Shown here: one piece after another, positions 1-8,352 of the stretch | Numbering within the stretch: position 1 is the stretch's first letter | Layout: the number at the start of each line of letters is the position of its first letter | Assembly (NCBI GenBank): GCA_904501855.1 | Contig: CAJGCI010000001.1 | Coordinates: 1-64,000 of the forward strand | Length of the DNA stretch: 64,000 nucleotides | Origin: Oscillospiraceae bacterium | GTDB lineage: Bacteria > Bacillota > Clostridia > Oscillospirales > Oscillospiraceae | Reading direction: 5' to 3' | Translations under genes and position numbers: made by a program | The notes under the pieces: model-generated | The model's database searches: none | What the model was told of the DNA's origin: nothing | Seen by the model: the letters and a program-made list of their open reading frames with translations, nothing else

Positions 1-606
1 ATCACGGGTGATGGAAGTATTCTCACTCTTGCGGGCGATCTTATCCAGCTCATCGATGTAGATGATTCCCTTTTCGGCACGTTCCACATCAAAGTCGGCT
101 GCCTGGAGAAGCTTGAGGAGAATGTTTTCCACATCTTCACCGACATATCCGGCTTCCGTCAAGGTGGTCGCGTCCGCGATAGCAAAAGGCACATCAAGCA
201 TCTTGGCAAGAGTCTGCGCAAACAGAGTCTTACCGCTGCCTGTGGGACCGATCAGCAGAATATTGGACTTCTGCAGTTCAACTTCATTATCGTGATTGTG
301 AAGGATGCGCTTGTAGTGATTATAAACGGCGACGGAAAGAACTACTTTTGCTTTTTCCTGACCGATAATATAATCATCCAAGCGTTTGCGGATATCCATA
401 GGTTTCGGAAGCTCATCAAAACTGATCGCTTCCCCGTTGGCGCCTTCCAGTGTAGGTTCATATCCTTCCTCGATGATGCTCGTGCAGAGACGGACACATT
501 CATCACAGATATAGGAACCATTGCCGGCGATCAAACGGTTGACCAAAGACTGCGGTTTACCGCAAAATGAGCATTTTATGCTTCTTTTATCGTCCGATTT
601 TGCCAT
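1..606 (-). CDS. clpX: ClpX, ATP-dependent Clp protease ATP-binding subunit (partial, 5' part)
   Basis: The first 202 codons of ClpX, the AAA+ unfoldase that recognises substrates, unfolds them and threads them into ClpP; the C-terminal part lies beyond the left edge. Seen in the translation: an N-terminal four-cysteine zinc-binding domain (Cys12, Cys15, Cys34, Cys37), Walker A GPTGSGKT at 120-127 and Walker B IIYIDE at 181-186. The start ATG at 606 has AGGA about nine bases upstream and gives the usual ClpX N-terminus MAKSDDKR. It follows clpP and tig in the order common in Bacillota, but a 9-bp hairpin separates clpP from clpX, so the two may be expressed in different amounts. Confidence 0.97.
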   Translation of the reverse strand, partial: MAKSDDKRSIKCSFCGKPQSLVNRLIAGNGSYICDECVRLCTSIIEEGYEPTLEGANGEAISFDELPKPMDIRKRLDDYIIGQEKAKVVLSVAVYNHYKRILHNHDNEVELQKSNILLIGPTGSGKTLFAQTLAKMLDVPFAIADATTLTEAGYVGEDVENILLKLLQAADFDVERAEKGIIYIDELDKIARKSENTSITRD

Positions 607-634
607 TATTTCACATCCTGTCTATATTGCGTAA

Positions 635-659
635 AGGGGGAACGTATTCTGTTCCCCCT
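635..659 (-). other. Stem-loop between clpP and clpX
   Basis: Nine-base perfect stem (AGGGGGAAC at 635-643, GTTCCCCCT at 651-659) with a 7-base loop, just after the clpP stop on the minus strand. Only a short T-rich stretch follows, so it may be a weak terminator, a processing site or a 3'-end stabiliser for clpP mRNA rather than a full terminator. Confidence 0.5.
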
Positions 660-667
660 GATAGAAA

Positions 668-1249
668 TCATCTTTTATAGATAACTTTATCAATCAAACC
701 ATACTCTTTGGCTTCTTCGGCACTCATAAAGTGATCCCGCTCACAGTCTCTTTCTATCTCCTCGAGGGATTTGCCTGTGTTGCCGGCTAAGATCTCATTG
801 AGTTTCTTCTTGATCTTCAGAATATGTTCCGCCTGGATCTGAATATCCGTAGCCTGGCCCTGACTTCCGCCGGAAGGCTGGTGGATCATAATTTCCGAAT
901 TTGGAAGAGCAATACGTTTGCCTTTTGCACCGGAAGAGAGCAGAAATGCGCCCATGGAGGCAGCCATACCGATGCAGATCGTGGAAACGTCCGGTTTGAT
1001 ATACTGCATGGTATCATAAATTGCCAGACCGGAGGTGACGCTTCCGCCGGGTGAATTGATATAGAACTGAATGTCCTTATCCGGATCCTGTGCTTCCAGG
1101 AAGAGAAGCTGGGCAACGATCACGCTGGCAGAGGCATCATTAACTTCTTCAGAAAGCATAACGATGCGATCACTGAGCAATCTGGAAAAAATATCATAGC
1201 TGCGTTCACCGCGGCTGGTCTGTTCAACAACATATGGGATAAGACTCAT
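668..1249 (-). CDS. clpP: ClpP, ATP-dependent Clp protease proteolytic subunit
   Basis: Serine peptidase (family S14) that forms the two-ring, 14-subunit chamber for ATP-dependent protein degradation with ClpX or ClpC in the cytoplasm. The 193-residue length is normal. The catalytic triad is visible: Ser98 in GMAASMG, His123 in MIHQP and Asp172 in RDHFMS. It lies between tig and clpX, so folding of new chains and degradation are encoded together. The start at 1249 gives [10 protein letters not shown], the usual ClpP N-terminus with the VVEQ segment that loops at the axial pore. Nothing in the sequence suggests an inactive or truncated form. Confidence 0.98.
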   Translation of the reverse strand: MSLIPYVVEQTSRGERSYDIFSRLLSDRIVMLSEEVNDASASVIVAQLLFLEAQDPDKDIQFYINSPGGSVTSGLAIYDTMQYIKPDVSTICIGMAASMGAFLLSSGAKGKRIALPNSEIMIHQPSGGSQGQATDIQIQAEHILKIKKKLNEILAGNTGKSLEEIERDCERDHFMSAEEAKEYGLIDKVIYKR

Positions 1250-1281
1250 AACGTATTACCTCCCAATCAGTAAAAGGTTGT

Positions 1282-2739
1282 TTATTCCTTGCTTTCCTCT
1301 TCTGCAGGGGCTTCCGCTTTGGTTTCGGCAGGAGCCTCTTCCTTGGCAGCAGCTTTCTTAGTGGATTTGCGGGTAGTCTTTTTCTTGGGTTTCTCTTCCG
1401 CTTTATCCTCTTTCTTCTCTGCAGGAGCTTCTTCCTTGACATAATCTTCGAACTTCTTGCCCTTGACGTTCTTGGCACTTTCCTCGATCATATCAGCGGC
1501 TTTTTCTTTCTTGTATTCATTGATAATGAAATCACGGCTGAATGCGCTCAGCAGATCTTCGGGAGTTCCACCGTATCCATCGCAGATGTCCTTGATGTAT
1601 TTTTCCGCTTCTTCATCCGAAACTTCAATATTTTCCTGCTTTGCGACAGTTTCCAGAAGTACGTCAACACGGCACTGGAAATCTGCAGCAGGTTTGATCA
1701 CGTTCTCCATGGTATCTGCATCGATGCCCATCATGGATGCGAGCTGTTCGGTGGTGATATCAGCACCGCGGACGCCATAGTTGGCAGCCTGGTTGCGGAT
1801 CATATCATCCGCCTTATCCGTGACCATGACTTCGGGAATCTCAACAGTCATATTATCGGAAGCGATCTTGAGAAGATTGGAACGATAGGTGCTGTCGATC
1901 TCTTTCTGAAGAGACTCGAGCATCGTTTTCTTCATATCGGCTTTGTATTCGTCGAGAGTATCAAACTCGGAAACGTCTTTTGCAAACTCATCATCCAGCT
2001 CAGGATATTCCGGAGCGGTAAGAGAATTCAGTTTGACCTTGAAGACGACTGCCTTGCCGGCGAGATCTTCTACATAGTCCTCGGGGAAAGTGATGTCGAG
2101 ATCTTTCTCTTCACCGGCTTTCATGCCGCAGACCTGCTCCTCGAATCCGGGTACGAAGGAATTGGACCCCAGTTCCAGGCTGTAGCCTTCTGCCTTGCCG
2201 CCTTCAAACGGTTCCCCATCCAGATATCCGTCAAAATCGATGTTGGCAGTATCGCCCATTTCTGCCGCGCGGTCAACAGAGACCATACGGGCATTGCGCT
2301 TCTGGACATTGGTCAGCTGTTCTTCCAGCTGCTCATCGGTCACTTCAGCTTCCGGCTTCTCAAGCTCGATCTCCTTATACTGACCAAGCTCGGCAACAGG
2401 ATAAAGCTCTACCGTGAATTTATAGGTTGCAGTAGCATCGTCGTTAACATTAACATCCACCAGCTGCGGAGTACCTACATATCTGGTCTTGGATTCTGTA
2501 ATGCCAAAACGGAACGCGTCGTTTCCGAGATCATCGAGAGCATCCTGATAAAATACTTCTTTGCCATACATGCCTTCAATAACAGAACGCGGAGCTTTTC
2601 CTTTGCGGAAACCAGGAATGGAGATACTTCCACGATTGGCTAAGTATGCTTTGTTGACTGCAGCTTCAAAAGATTCTGCATCAACTTCAACTTCAATTGT
2701 AGCTTTCTTGTCTTTTTCCTCTACATTTTTGACTATCAT
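1282..2739 (-). CDS. tig: Trigger factor, ribosome-associated chaperone with long charged tail
   Basis: Ribosome-bound peptidyl-prolyl isomerase and chaperone for nascent chains. The N-terminal ribosome-binding domain carries the GFRKGKAPRSVIEG signature near residues 43-56; the FKBP-type PPIase domain follows (about 160-245), then the helical substrate-binding domain. At 485 residues it is longer than the usual 425-450 because of a C-terminal tail of roughly 55 residues made almost only of Lys, Glu, Ala and Pro, probably disordered. AAGGAG lies before the ATG at 2739 and a candidate promoter lies at 2784-2812. It starts the tig-clpP-clpX cluster. Confidence 0.97.
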   Translation of the reverse strand: MIVKNVEEKDKKATIEVEVDAESFEAAVNKAYLANRGSISIPGFRKGKAPRSVIEGMYGKEVFYQDALDDLGNDAFRFGITESKTRYVGTPQLVDVNVNDDATATYKFTVELYPVAELGQYKEIELEKPEAEVTDEQLEEQLTNVQKRNARMVSVDRAAEMGDTANIDFDGYLDGEPFEGGKAEGYSLELGSNSFVPGFEEQVCGMKAGEEKDLDITFPEDYVEDLAGKAVVFKVKLNSLTAPEYPELDDEFAKDVSEFDTLDEYKADMKKTMLESLQKEIDSTYRSNLLKIASDNMTVEIPEVMVTDKADDMIRNQAANYGVRGADITTEQLASMMGIDADTMENVIKPAADFQCRVDVLLETVAKQENIEVSDEEAEKYIKDICDGYGGTPEDLLSAFSRDFIINEYKKEKAADMIEESAKNVKGKKFEDYVKEEAPAEKKEDKAEEKPKKKTTRKSTKKAAAKEEAPAETKAEAPAEEESKE

Positions 2740-2783
2740 TGGTATTAACTCCTTCTTATGTTATCGTAAACACATGCCAAAAT

Positions 2784-2812
2784 ATCTTATCAGATTATAA
2801 TCTTAAAATCAA
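2784..2812 (-). promoter_or_regulatory. Candidate sigma-A promoter for tig
   Basis: Minus strand: -35 TTGATT at 2807-2812, 17-base spacer, -10 TAAGAT at 2784-2789. An overlapping TATAAT at 2794-2799 is an alternative -10 but lacks a well-spaced -35. Either would give a leader of about 40-50 bases before tig. Confidence 0.45.
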
Positions 2813-2840
2813 TCCAAAAATATGGCATTTGCTACAATGC

Positions 2841-3530
2841 TTATAAAACTTTAAAAGGGACAAAATTAAGGTAATCTGCTGAAATAAGCCGAAACATGGT
2901 CCCGTTGAATTCTCCGTTGAAAGCGGAAGAACAGGCTTTGGAATGGATATGGCCATAATAACAGTGACGAATGGAATGTTTTTTCAGGATTTCCAGTATC
3001 TCGGCACATTCGTAAGCATTATACTTGGGCGGATAATGGAGGAATACGATTTTCTCCCGGTCCCCGCCACTGTTAATGGATGTTTCAAGACGTATGCATT
3101 CCCGGTTCAGGATCTTTTCGTGATGAGGATCGGCTTCTTCCTCATAGAACCATCCTCTGGTACCGCATATGGCGTACCGGTCTTCGTAAACAAAGCTGTT
3201 GTTATGAAGGATGAAGATGGTATCCAGTCCGTTTTCCGCAAAGAAACTCTCGGTCTTCTTTCCGGTGGACCACCAGTAATCATGATTCCCTTTCAGGATG
3301 ATTTTCTTTCCCGGAAGTTCATTGATAAATCTGAAATCCGGCAAAGATTCTTCAAGGGACATGCCCCAGGAAATATCTCCGCAGAGCACGGTCCAGTCAT
3401 CGTCCGTTACAACGGAATGAAACCCATCCCGGATCTTATCCACATAATCCTGCCACCGACCGCCGAACACATCCATCGGCTTTTCGCTTCCCAGAGACAA
3501 GTGCAGATCTCCAATTGCGAATAATGACAT
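2841..3530 (-). CDS. Metallophosphoesterase family protein
   Basis: Calcineurin-like two-metal phosphoesterase, 229 residues, cytoplasmic with no signal peptide. The five family motifs are visible in order: GDLHLS near the N-terminus, GDISWG near 50, GNHDYWW near 80, HYPP near 165 and YGHIHS near 190. Substrate cannot be read from sequence; family members act on nucleotides, cyclic nucleotides or phosphoproteins. It is the last gene of the lepB-rbgA-rnhB-thrC group, 14 bases after thrC. The ATG at 3530 begins MSLFAIGDLH, placing the first metal motif at the very N-terminus as usual. Confidence 0.88.
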   Translation of the reverse strand: MSLFAIGDLHLSLGSEKPMDVFGGRWQDYVDKIRDGFHSVVTDDDWTVLCGDISWGMSLEESLPDFRFINELPGKKIILKGNHDYWWSTGKKTESFFAENGLDTIFILHNNSFVYEDRYAICGTRGWFYEEEADPHHEKILNRECIRLETSINSGGDREKIVFLHYPPKYNAYECAEILEILKKHSIRHCYYGHIHSKACSSAFNGEFNGTMFRLISADYLNFVPFKVL

Positions 3531-3544
3531 ATTTACCTCTTTAA

Positions 3545-5026
3545 TTATTTTAAGAACTGATCGACAACCGTGATCATATCTTCTTTTTCGGTTACACCGG
3601 TAAAGCGTACTTCCCTCTTATCCAGATCCTTAAGAGGTTCCGGAGCTTTCACACCGGTGGTTTCGTGCAGGGCGTTGATCAGTTCCGCGCCGAGAGAGTT
3701 TTCCACATTCTTGCCGAGTGCGCTGAGAACGCTGTCACAGAATTTGTATGGACTTGCAGTAGAAAGAACTACTGTGGGAACGGTATCGTTCTCTTTCCGA
3801 TACTGCTCCAGCACACGGAACGCAACAGCGGTGTGAGTATCGATCAGATAGTCTTCCTCCTGATAGGACTTGCGGATCGTGTCCTTTGTAGCGGTATCGT
3901 CGCAGCATCCCGAACGGAAATCAGCGCGAATGCTGGAGATGATGGAATCATCCACCTGGTAGGCCCCTTCGGAGAACAGCTGCTTCATCATGTCGCTCAC
4001 CAGTTTATCATTCTGGGAAACGGTGAACAGGAGACGCTCCAGATTGCTGGAAACAAGAATATCCATGGACGGAGAGATCGTCGTATAGAAAGGACGGTTC
4101 TTGTTGTATTTTCCTGTATTGAGAAAATCCGTAAGAACATTATTGGCATTGCTGCAGCAGATCAGATTTCCAACGGGAAGTCCCATCTTCTTGGCATACC
4201 AGCCCGCCAGAATATCACCGAAGTTCCCGGTAGGAACGGCGTAATCCAGCGTTTCGCCCCAGGCAATGTTTCCGGAATTGACAAAATCACAGTATGCGCT
4301 GAAATAGTAAACGATCTGAGGAAGAAGTCTTCCCCAGTTGATGGAGTTGGCGGAAGAAAGGAAGTATCCGCGCTCCGAAAGAGTGGCAGCAAATTCCTTG
4401 TCTCCGAAGATCTTCTTTACCCCGGTCTGCGCATCATCAAAGTTTCCCTTTACCGCGTACACCAGAACGTTGCCGCCAGACTGAGTAACCATCTGCAGTT
4501 TCTGTACGTTGGACACGCCGTCGTCCGGATAGAAAACGATGATCTTGGTTCCGTTAACATCGGCAAATCCATCCAGTGCTGCCTTGCCGGTGTCGCCGCT
4601 CGTGGCAACCAGAATACAAACGTCTCTGGTCTCACCGCACTTTTTCAGTGAACGTGTGAGAAGGTGCGGAAGCATCTGGAGTGCCAGATCCTTAAAGGCA
4701 CAGGTCGGACCGTGCCAGAGCTCCAGGCAGGCAGTGTTGCTGTCCACAAAATGAAGAGGAGTGACGTCTTTATGGTCAAAATTAGGACCATAGGATGCGG
4801 AAATAATATCCTTCAATTCCTCTTCGGTAAAATCAGAAAGATATTTCTGAAGGATTACAAATGCACGCTCCTGATACGACTTGCTCCCCATGTCACGAAC
4901 CTCATCCATGGAGATCGAGGGAATCGTTTCCGGAACGAACAGTCCTCCGTCGGGCGCAAGTCCGCGGGAAATGGCTTCCGCGGCACTTACTGAATATCCT
5001 TTGTTTCTGGTGCTGATATATTTCAT
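3545..5026 (-). CDS. thrC: Threonine synthase
   Basis: PLP-dependent enzyme making L-threonine from O-phospho-L-homoserine, the last step of threonine synthesis. At 493 residues it belongs to the longer class with an N-terminal extension. The PLP lysine is Lys112 in CAFKDLALQ; the glycine-rich phosphate-binding stretch is seen in VATSGDTGKAA. The other threonine genes (hom, thrB) are not in the window. It follows rnhB by 16 bases and precedes the phosphoesterase by 14, so it is probably expressed from the lepB promoter with general housekeeping genes rather than under a threonine-specific leader. Confidence 0.97.
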   Translation of the reverse strand: MKYISTRNKGYSVSAAEAISRGLAPDGGLFVPETIPSISMDEVRDMGSKSYQERAFVILQKYLSDFTEEELKDIISASYGPNFDHKDVTPLHFVDSNTACLELWHGPTCAFKDLALQMLPHLLTRSLKKCGETRDVCILVATSGDTGKAALDGFADVNGTKIIVFYPDDGVSNVQKLQMVTQSGGNVLVYAVKGNFDDAQTGVKKIFGDKEFAATLSERGYFLSSANSINWGRLLPQIVYYFSAYCDFVNSGNIAWGETLDYAVPTGNFGDILAGWYAKKMGLPVGNLICCSNANNVLTDFLNTGKYNKNRPFYTTISPSMDILVSSNLERLLFTVSQNDKLVSDMMKQLFSEGAYQVDDSIISSIRADFRSGCCDDTATKDTIRKSYQEEDYLIDTHTAVAFRVLEQYRKENDTVPTVVLSTASPYKFCDSVLSALGKNVENSLGAELINALHETTGVKAPEPLKDLDKREVRFTGVTEKEDMITVVDQFLK

Positions 5027-5042
5027 AACAAATCTCCTCGGA

Positions 5043-5642
5043 TCAGTGTAGTTTTTTCAAAAAACTTGGACGATGTATGGGACAAGGACCAAATTCTCGC
5101 AGTGCGCTGTAATGATCTTTGGTTCCATAGCCTTTGTGCTTCTCGAAATGATACATGGGATACAGTTCAGCCATGTCCATCATAAAACGGTCTCGGGTCA
5201 CCTTTGCCAGAATGGATGCAGCAGCGATACTGATGCAGCTGGCATCTCCTTTAATTACAGTTTCATGCGGAAAGCCAATATCCCCTGCCTGATTTCCGTC
5301 TATGATCGCCAGATCAGGAACAGGATCCAGTTCCTGAATTGCGCGGTTCATGGCAAGCTGAGCTGCATGCAGGATGTTCAGCTCTTCAATCTCCTCCACG
5401 GTAGCAAAGGAGATGGCGTAGCTGACAGCGGTATCGCAGATGACATCAAACAGCTGTTCCCTTTTCTTTTCAGATAGTTTTTTGGAATCATTCAGACCGT
5501 CGATAACGGTTCCCCGCGGCAGTATTACCGCAGCAGCGCATACCGGACCGGCAAGAGGGCCTCGACCCGCTTCATCCACTCCGCACAGAACATGAACGGA
5601 GTCGCTGTAAAAAGATTCCTCTTTTGTAAGCAGATCAATCAT
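5043..5642 (-). CDS. rnhB: Ribonuclease HII
   Basis: Endonuclease that cuts the RNA strand of RNA-DNA hybrids and starts removal of single ribonucleotides misincorporated in DNA. The 199 residues include the type-2 RNase H core: Asp23-Glu24 in GVDEAGRGPLAG, Asp115 in IIDGNQ and Asp133 in KGDA, with the HKGYGTKDHY helix near 168-177. It overlaps the end of rbgA by 8 bases, which suggests translational coupling; rbgA-rnhB (ylqF-rnhB) is a common neighbour pair in Bacillota. Confidence 0.97.
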   Translation of the reverse strand: MIDLLTKEESFYSDSVHVLCGVDEAGRGPLAGPVCAAAVILPRGTVIDGLNDSKKLSEKKREQLFDVICDTAVSYAISFATVEEIEELNILHAAQLAMNRAIQELDPVPDLAIIDGNQAGDIGFPHETVIKGDASCISIAAASILAKVTRDRFMMDMAELYPMYHFEKHKGYGTKDHYSALREFGPCPIHRPSFLKKLH

Positions 5643-6510
5643 GCGGTTTCTCCAAAGTCATATTCCCGAGCTTGCCATCATGGTATTCGCTGAGAAGAGT
5701 ATGAGCCATCCGTTCATAGTCCGGATCACCTCCGCTGACGAGAAAACCGCGTTTTCTGGCAGCAAGTTCCAGCAGTTCAAATCCATTGGCATCTGCAGGA
5801 GGATCAAATTTATACCGATTACGGATCGCATCCGGATAATATTCCCTCAGCCGGAGAATGAAGTTTGCAGCAAGAGTCTCAACATCGAGCACTTCCGTCT
5901 TGATCGCACTGGTCACGGCCAGCATTTCTGCAACTTCCTGAGATTCGAATTTCGGCCACAGGATTCCCGGAGTATCCAACAGTTCGGTGCTGTTATCGAT
6001 CTTGATCCATTGGCGTCCTCTCGTGACGCCAGGCCGATTCCCGACGGCGCTTACTTTACGATGCGCCAGCTGGTTGATCACGGTTGATTTCCCAACATTT
6101 GGAATACCAAGGATCATGATGCGTATCGTACGTCCTGTCTGTCCTTTGGATCTGTAGGCCTCCAGTTTGTCGCTGATGAGCTTTTTGACTTCCGGTACGA
6201 TACGGTTGATGTTTTTTCCTGTTTTTCCGCAGATCGGAAGGACAGGGATGCCCTGCTCTTCCCAGTATCGGATCCATTCTTCGGTTACCAGAGGATCGGC
6301 CAGATCGGTGCGGTTCAGCAGCACCAGCTTAGGTTTGTCGCCGCGCAGTTCATCAATCTCCGGATTACGGCTGGAATATGGAATCCTGGCGTCCAGGATT
6401 TCACATACAACGTCCACAAGCTGAAGGCTTTCCTGCATCTCACGCTTGGCCTTGGTCATATGTCCCGGAAACCATTGAATATTCATTGTTTCATAGGGTA
6501 TCTCTGCCAT
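5635..6510 (-). CDS. ylqF: Ribosome biogenesis GTPase YlqF/RbgA
   Basis: GTPase needed for late assembly of the 50S subunit. It has the circularly permuted motif order that defines the family: G4 NRTD at 66-69 comes before G1 GIPNVGKS at 135-142 and G3 DTPG at 179-182. The N-terminal MNIQWFPGHMTKAKR segment is the YlqF signature. 291 residues is normal. It lies between lepB and rnhB; the lepB-ylqF-rnhB order close to rplS is typical of Bacillota and fits a role in ribosome production. Confidence 0.97.
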   Translation of the reverse strand: MAEIPYETMNIQWFPGHMTKAKREMQESLQLVDVVCEILDARIPYSSRNPEIDELRGDKPKLVLLNRTDLADPLVTEEWIRYWEEQGIPVLPICGKTGKNINRIVPEVKKLISDKLEAYRSKGQTGRTIRIMILGIPNVGKSTVINQLAHRKVSAVGNRPGVTRGRQWIKIDNSTELLDTPGILWPKFESQEVAEMLAVTSAIKTEVLDVETLAANFILRLREYYPDAIRNRYKFDPPADANGFELLELAARKRGFLVSGGDPDYERMAHTLLSEYHDGKLGNMTLEKPHD

Positions 6511-6528
6511 AAGTAAGATCTCCTGTGA

Positions 6529-7077
6529 TCAATAGACACTTCCAAATGATGAGAAAGGAAATGCCCGTAGCAGTACTTTTCCGATGATCAGACGTTTATC
6601 AACCATTCCGATGCGGGAATCACGACTGTCGGAGGAATTGTTACGGTTGTCTCCCATGACGAAGACACATCCGGACGGGACGACCTGAGCACCGTCAAAA
6701 TCAATTCTGTTCTGCGTGAGATCAGCGATATATGGCTCATCCAGAGCAACACCGTCCACATATACGATTCCCTTATTGAAATCAATATCGATGGTCTGCC
6801 CTTCTGTCGCAATCACGCGTTTCACAAGAGCTTCATCCTTGAATTCAGTTTTCTTGAAGATGATGATATCTCCCTGCTTCGGATTATAAAACAGATTGGA
6901 AACGACCATCTTGTCACTGTCCTGCAGCGTAGGGACCATGGATGTTCCTACCACATCCACAAGACGGACAACAAAAACAAACAGAAGTACGCAGAAAACG
7001 AGCGCGAAAAGAATGCTCTGGATCCAGTCGTAGACTTCGGAAAGATTATTGGATTTATTTTTCTGGGTCTCGTCCAT
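6529..7077 (-). CDS. lepB: Signal peptidase I
   Basis: Membrane serine peptidase that removes signal peptides from secreted proteins. The N-terminus is cytoplasmic, one membrane segment spans about residues 20-41, and the catalytic domain is outside. The Ser/Lys dyad is visible: Ser46 in GTSMVPT and Lys86 in LVKRVIA, plus the box-E motif GDNRNNSSDSR. 182 residues is the usual Gram-positive type with one anchor. It is the first gene of the lepB-rbgA-rnhB-thrC operon and has a promoter at 7110-7139. Confidence 0.97.
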   Translation of the reverse strand: MDETQKNKSNNLSEVYDWIQSILFALVFCVLLFVFVVRLVDVVGTSMVPTLQDSDKMVVSNLFYNPKQGDIIIFKKTEFKDEALVKRVIATEGQTIDIDFNKGIVYVDGVALDEPYIADLTQNRIDFDGAQVVPSGCVFVMGDNRNNSSDSRDSRIGMVDKRLIIGKVLLRAFPFSSFGSVY

Positions 7078-7109
7078 GATAAATACCTCAGATTAAATTA
7101 GAATATAAT

Positions 7110-7139
7110 ATTATACAATAAAAATAAGAATAATATCAA
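7110..7139 (-). promoter_or_regulatory. Sigma-A promoter for the lepB operon
   Basis: Minus strand: -35 TTGATA at 7134-7139, 18-base spacer, consensus -10 TATAAT at 7110-7115. It sits between the rplS terminator and the lepB start, so lepB and the genes after it can be transcribed independently of rplS. Confidence 0.75.
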
Positions 7140-7162
7140 TGAGTTTTGCCGGATATAAAGAC

Positions 7163-7190
7163 ACACGCTTCCTTAGAAAAGGAAGCGTGT
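7163..7190 (-). terminator. Rho-independent terminator after rplS
   Basis: Perfect 12-bp stem (ACACGCTTCCTT at 7163-7174, AAGGAAGCGTGT at 7179-7190) with a 4-base loop, 15 bases after the rplS stop. The following minus-strand bases are only moderately T-rich. Confidence 0.75.
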
Positions 7191-7204
7191 CAGTTAATCT
7201 TAAA

Positions 7205-7549
7205 TTATTTAAGCTGTTCTTTGACCTTTGCTGCCTTACCAACACGATCGCGCAGGTAATACAGTTTAGCTCTGCGAACTTTACCTCTGCGTACCGTATC
7301 AATGGATACGATAGACGGAGAATTAACCGGGAATACTTTTTCGCAACCAACACCGTAGGAAATACGTCTTACGGTAATGGTCTCGTTGATTCCGCCATGC
7401 TTCTTAGCAATAACAGTACCTTCAAATGCCTGTGTACGCTCGCGGTTGCCTTCTTTTACCTTAACGGTAACGCGTACAGTGTCACCAATGCTGACGCTGG
7501 GCTTGTCTTCTTTCATGTACTGCTCGGATAAAGTCTTTACTAAATCCAT
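7205..7549 (-). CDS. rplS: 50S ribosomal protein L19
   Basis: Large-subunit protein at the interface with the 30S subunit. The 114 residues match the family over their whole length, including [13 protein letters not shown], the [13 protein letters not shown] block and the conserved end [19 protein letters not shown]. It is a single-gene unit: its own promoter at 7651-7679, a structured leader in front and a terminator behind. It does not lie in the rpsP-rimM-trmD-rplS operon found in many bacteria, at least not within this window, since the upstream gene is the radical-SAM-associated DUF2344 protein. Confidence 0.98.
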   Translation of the reverse strand: MDLVKTLSEQYMKEDKPSVSIGDTVRVTVKVKEGNRERTQAFEGTVIAKKHGGINETITVRRISYGVGCEKVFPVNSPSIVSIDTVRRGKVRRAKLYYLRDRVGKAAKVKEQLK

Positions 7550-7645
7550 AATAATACCCTTCCTTTATTTAGACGTTCGTATCATATAGAGAATAAAAAG
7601 AATGACATAGGACCGCCTTAGTAAATGTACCTTCGTACATAAGCC
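7550..7645 (-). ncRNA. Structured leader of rplS (candidate L19 leader)
   Basis: About 95 bases between the predicted transcription start and the rplS ATG. It contains a hairpin with arms ATGTAC and GTACAT around 7626-7641 and an A/T-rich tail before the AAGGAAGGG ribosome-binding site. Autoregulatory L19 leaders are known in low-GC Gram-positives; the placement fits, but I could not test it against the family model. Confidence 0.45.
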
Positions 7646-7650
7646 TTAAT

Positions 7651-7679
7651 ACAATACCACAACAAAAAATGAATTTCAA
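7651..7679 (-). promoter_or_regulatory. Promoter for rplS
   Basis: Minus strand: -35 TTGAAA at 7674-7679, 17-base spacer, -10 TATTGT at 7651-7656, just after the stop codon of the preceding gene at 7687. Confidence 0.65.
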
Positions 7680-7686
7680 GAAAAAA

Positions 7687-8352
7687 TTATCGAAAAATAC
7701 TCATTTCCTCGTCATAGACTTCGATCCGGTGAAATCTTGAAAAATCCGGTTTCCACTGATCCGGTATCGCTTTGATCAGCAGATTCGGATTCACAGTGGG
7801 ATTCTGTGCCGAGATCACCGCTTCAAGTTTCACCTGTCGATCATTGAACGGCAGGATCACAAGCTCTTTCAGATGAGGTTTGCAGTCAAAAATCTGCTCC
7901 CCTTTTTTTGTCTTCTTCAGAACTTCGATCGTATCCTGATGAAATACATCTTTGAGCTTGAGGATAAGATCTTCGGATACGCCGGCATCATAATCCAGGA
8001 TTCCTTCGATCCTCAGCCACTTAATGGCAGATACTTTTATCTCGGGATAATAGATCTCTTGAATTTCAAGCCCTTCAGGAAGAGCTCTGGTAATGTTTTG
8101 TGCGGCATGTTCCCTATCCGAAGGCTCCTCATCCATTTTAAAATCCAGAATCTCGCAATCGCTGGAGATTCCGACAGACATGGGCAGCGCCACGGAAAGA
8201 AGCGGATGCGGATTGAATCCTTCCGAATACTTCAGAGGATAACCCGCTCTCTGGAAGGAACGCTGTAACGTGCGCATCAGATCCAGCTGAGAGATGTATA
8301 CGGCACGTCCCTTCTTGGAAAAAACTAGTCGAAGCTTAACTATCGCACACAC
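7687..8352 (-). CDS. Radical SAM-associated protein, TIGR03936/DUF2344 family
   Basis: 221-residue cytoplasmic protein of the DUF2344 family, which is found almost only next to, or fused to, TIGR03960 radical SAM proteins. Seen: the family N-terminus LRLVFSKKGRAVYISQLDLMRTLQR and the NPHPLLSVALPMSVG segment near 46-60. The gene overlaps the radical SAM gene by 17 bases and probably starts with GTG at 8352, very close to an AAAGGA; coupling to the upstream gene may help initiation. The reaction is not established; a joint role with the radical SAM partner in RNA or ribosome modification is only inferred from linkage. Confidence 0.9.
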   Translation of the reverse strand: MCAIVKLRLVFSKKGRAVYISQLDLMRTLQRSFQRAGYPLKYSEGFNPHPLLSVALPMSVGISSDCEILDFKMDEEPSDREHAAQNITRALPEGLEIQEIYYPEIKVSAIKWLRIEGILDYDAGVSEDLILKLKDVFHQDTIEVLKKTKKGEQIFDCKPHLKELVILPFNDRQVKLEAVISAQNPTVNPNLLIKAIPDQWKPDFSRFHRIEVYDEEMSIFR

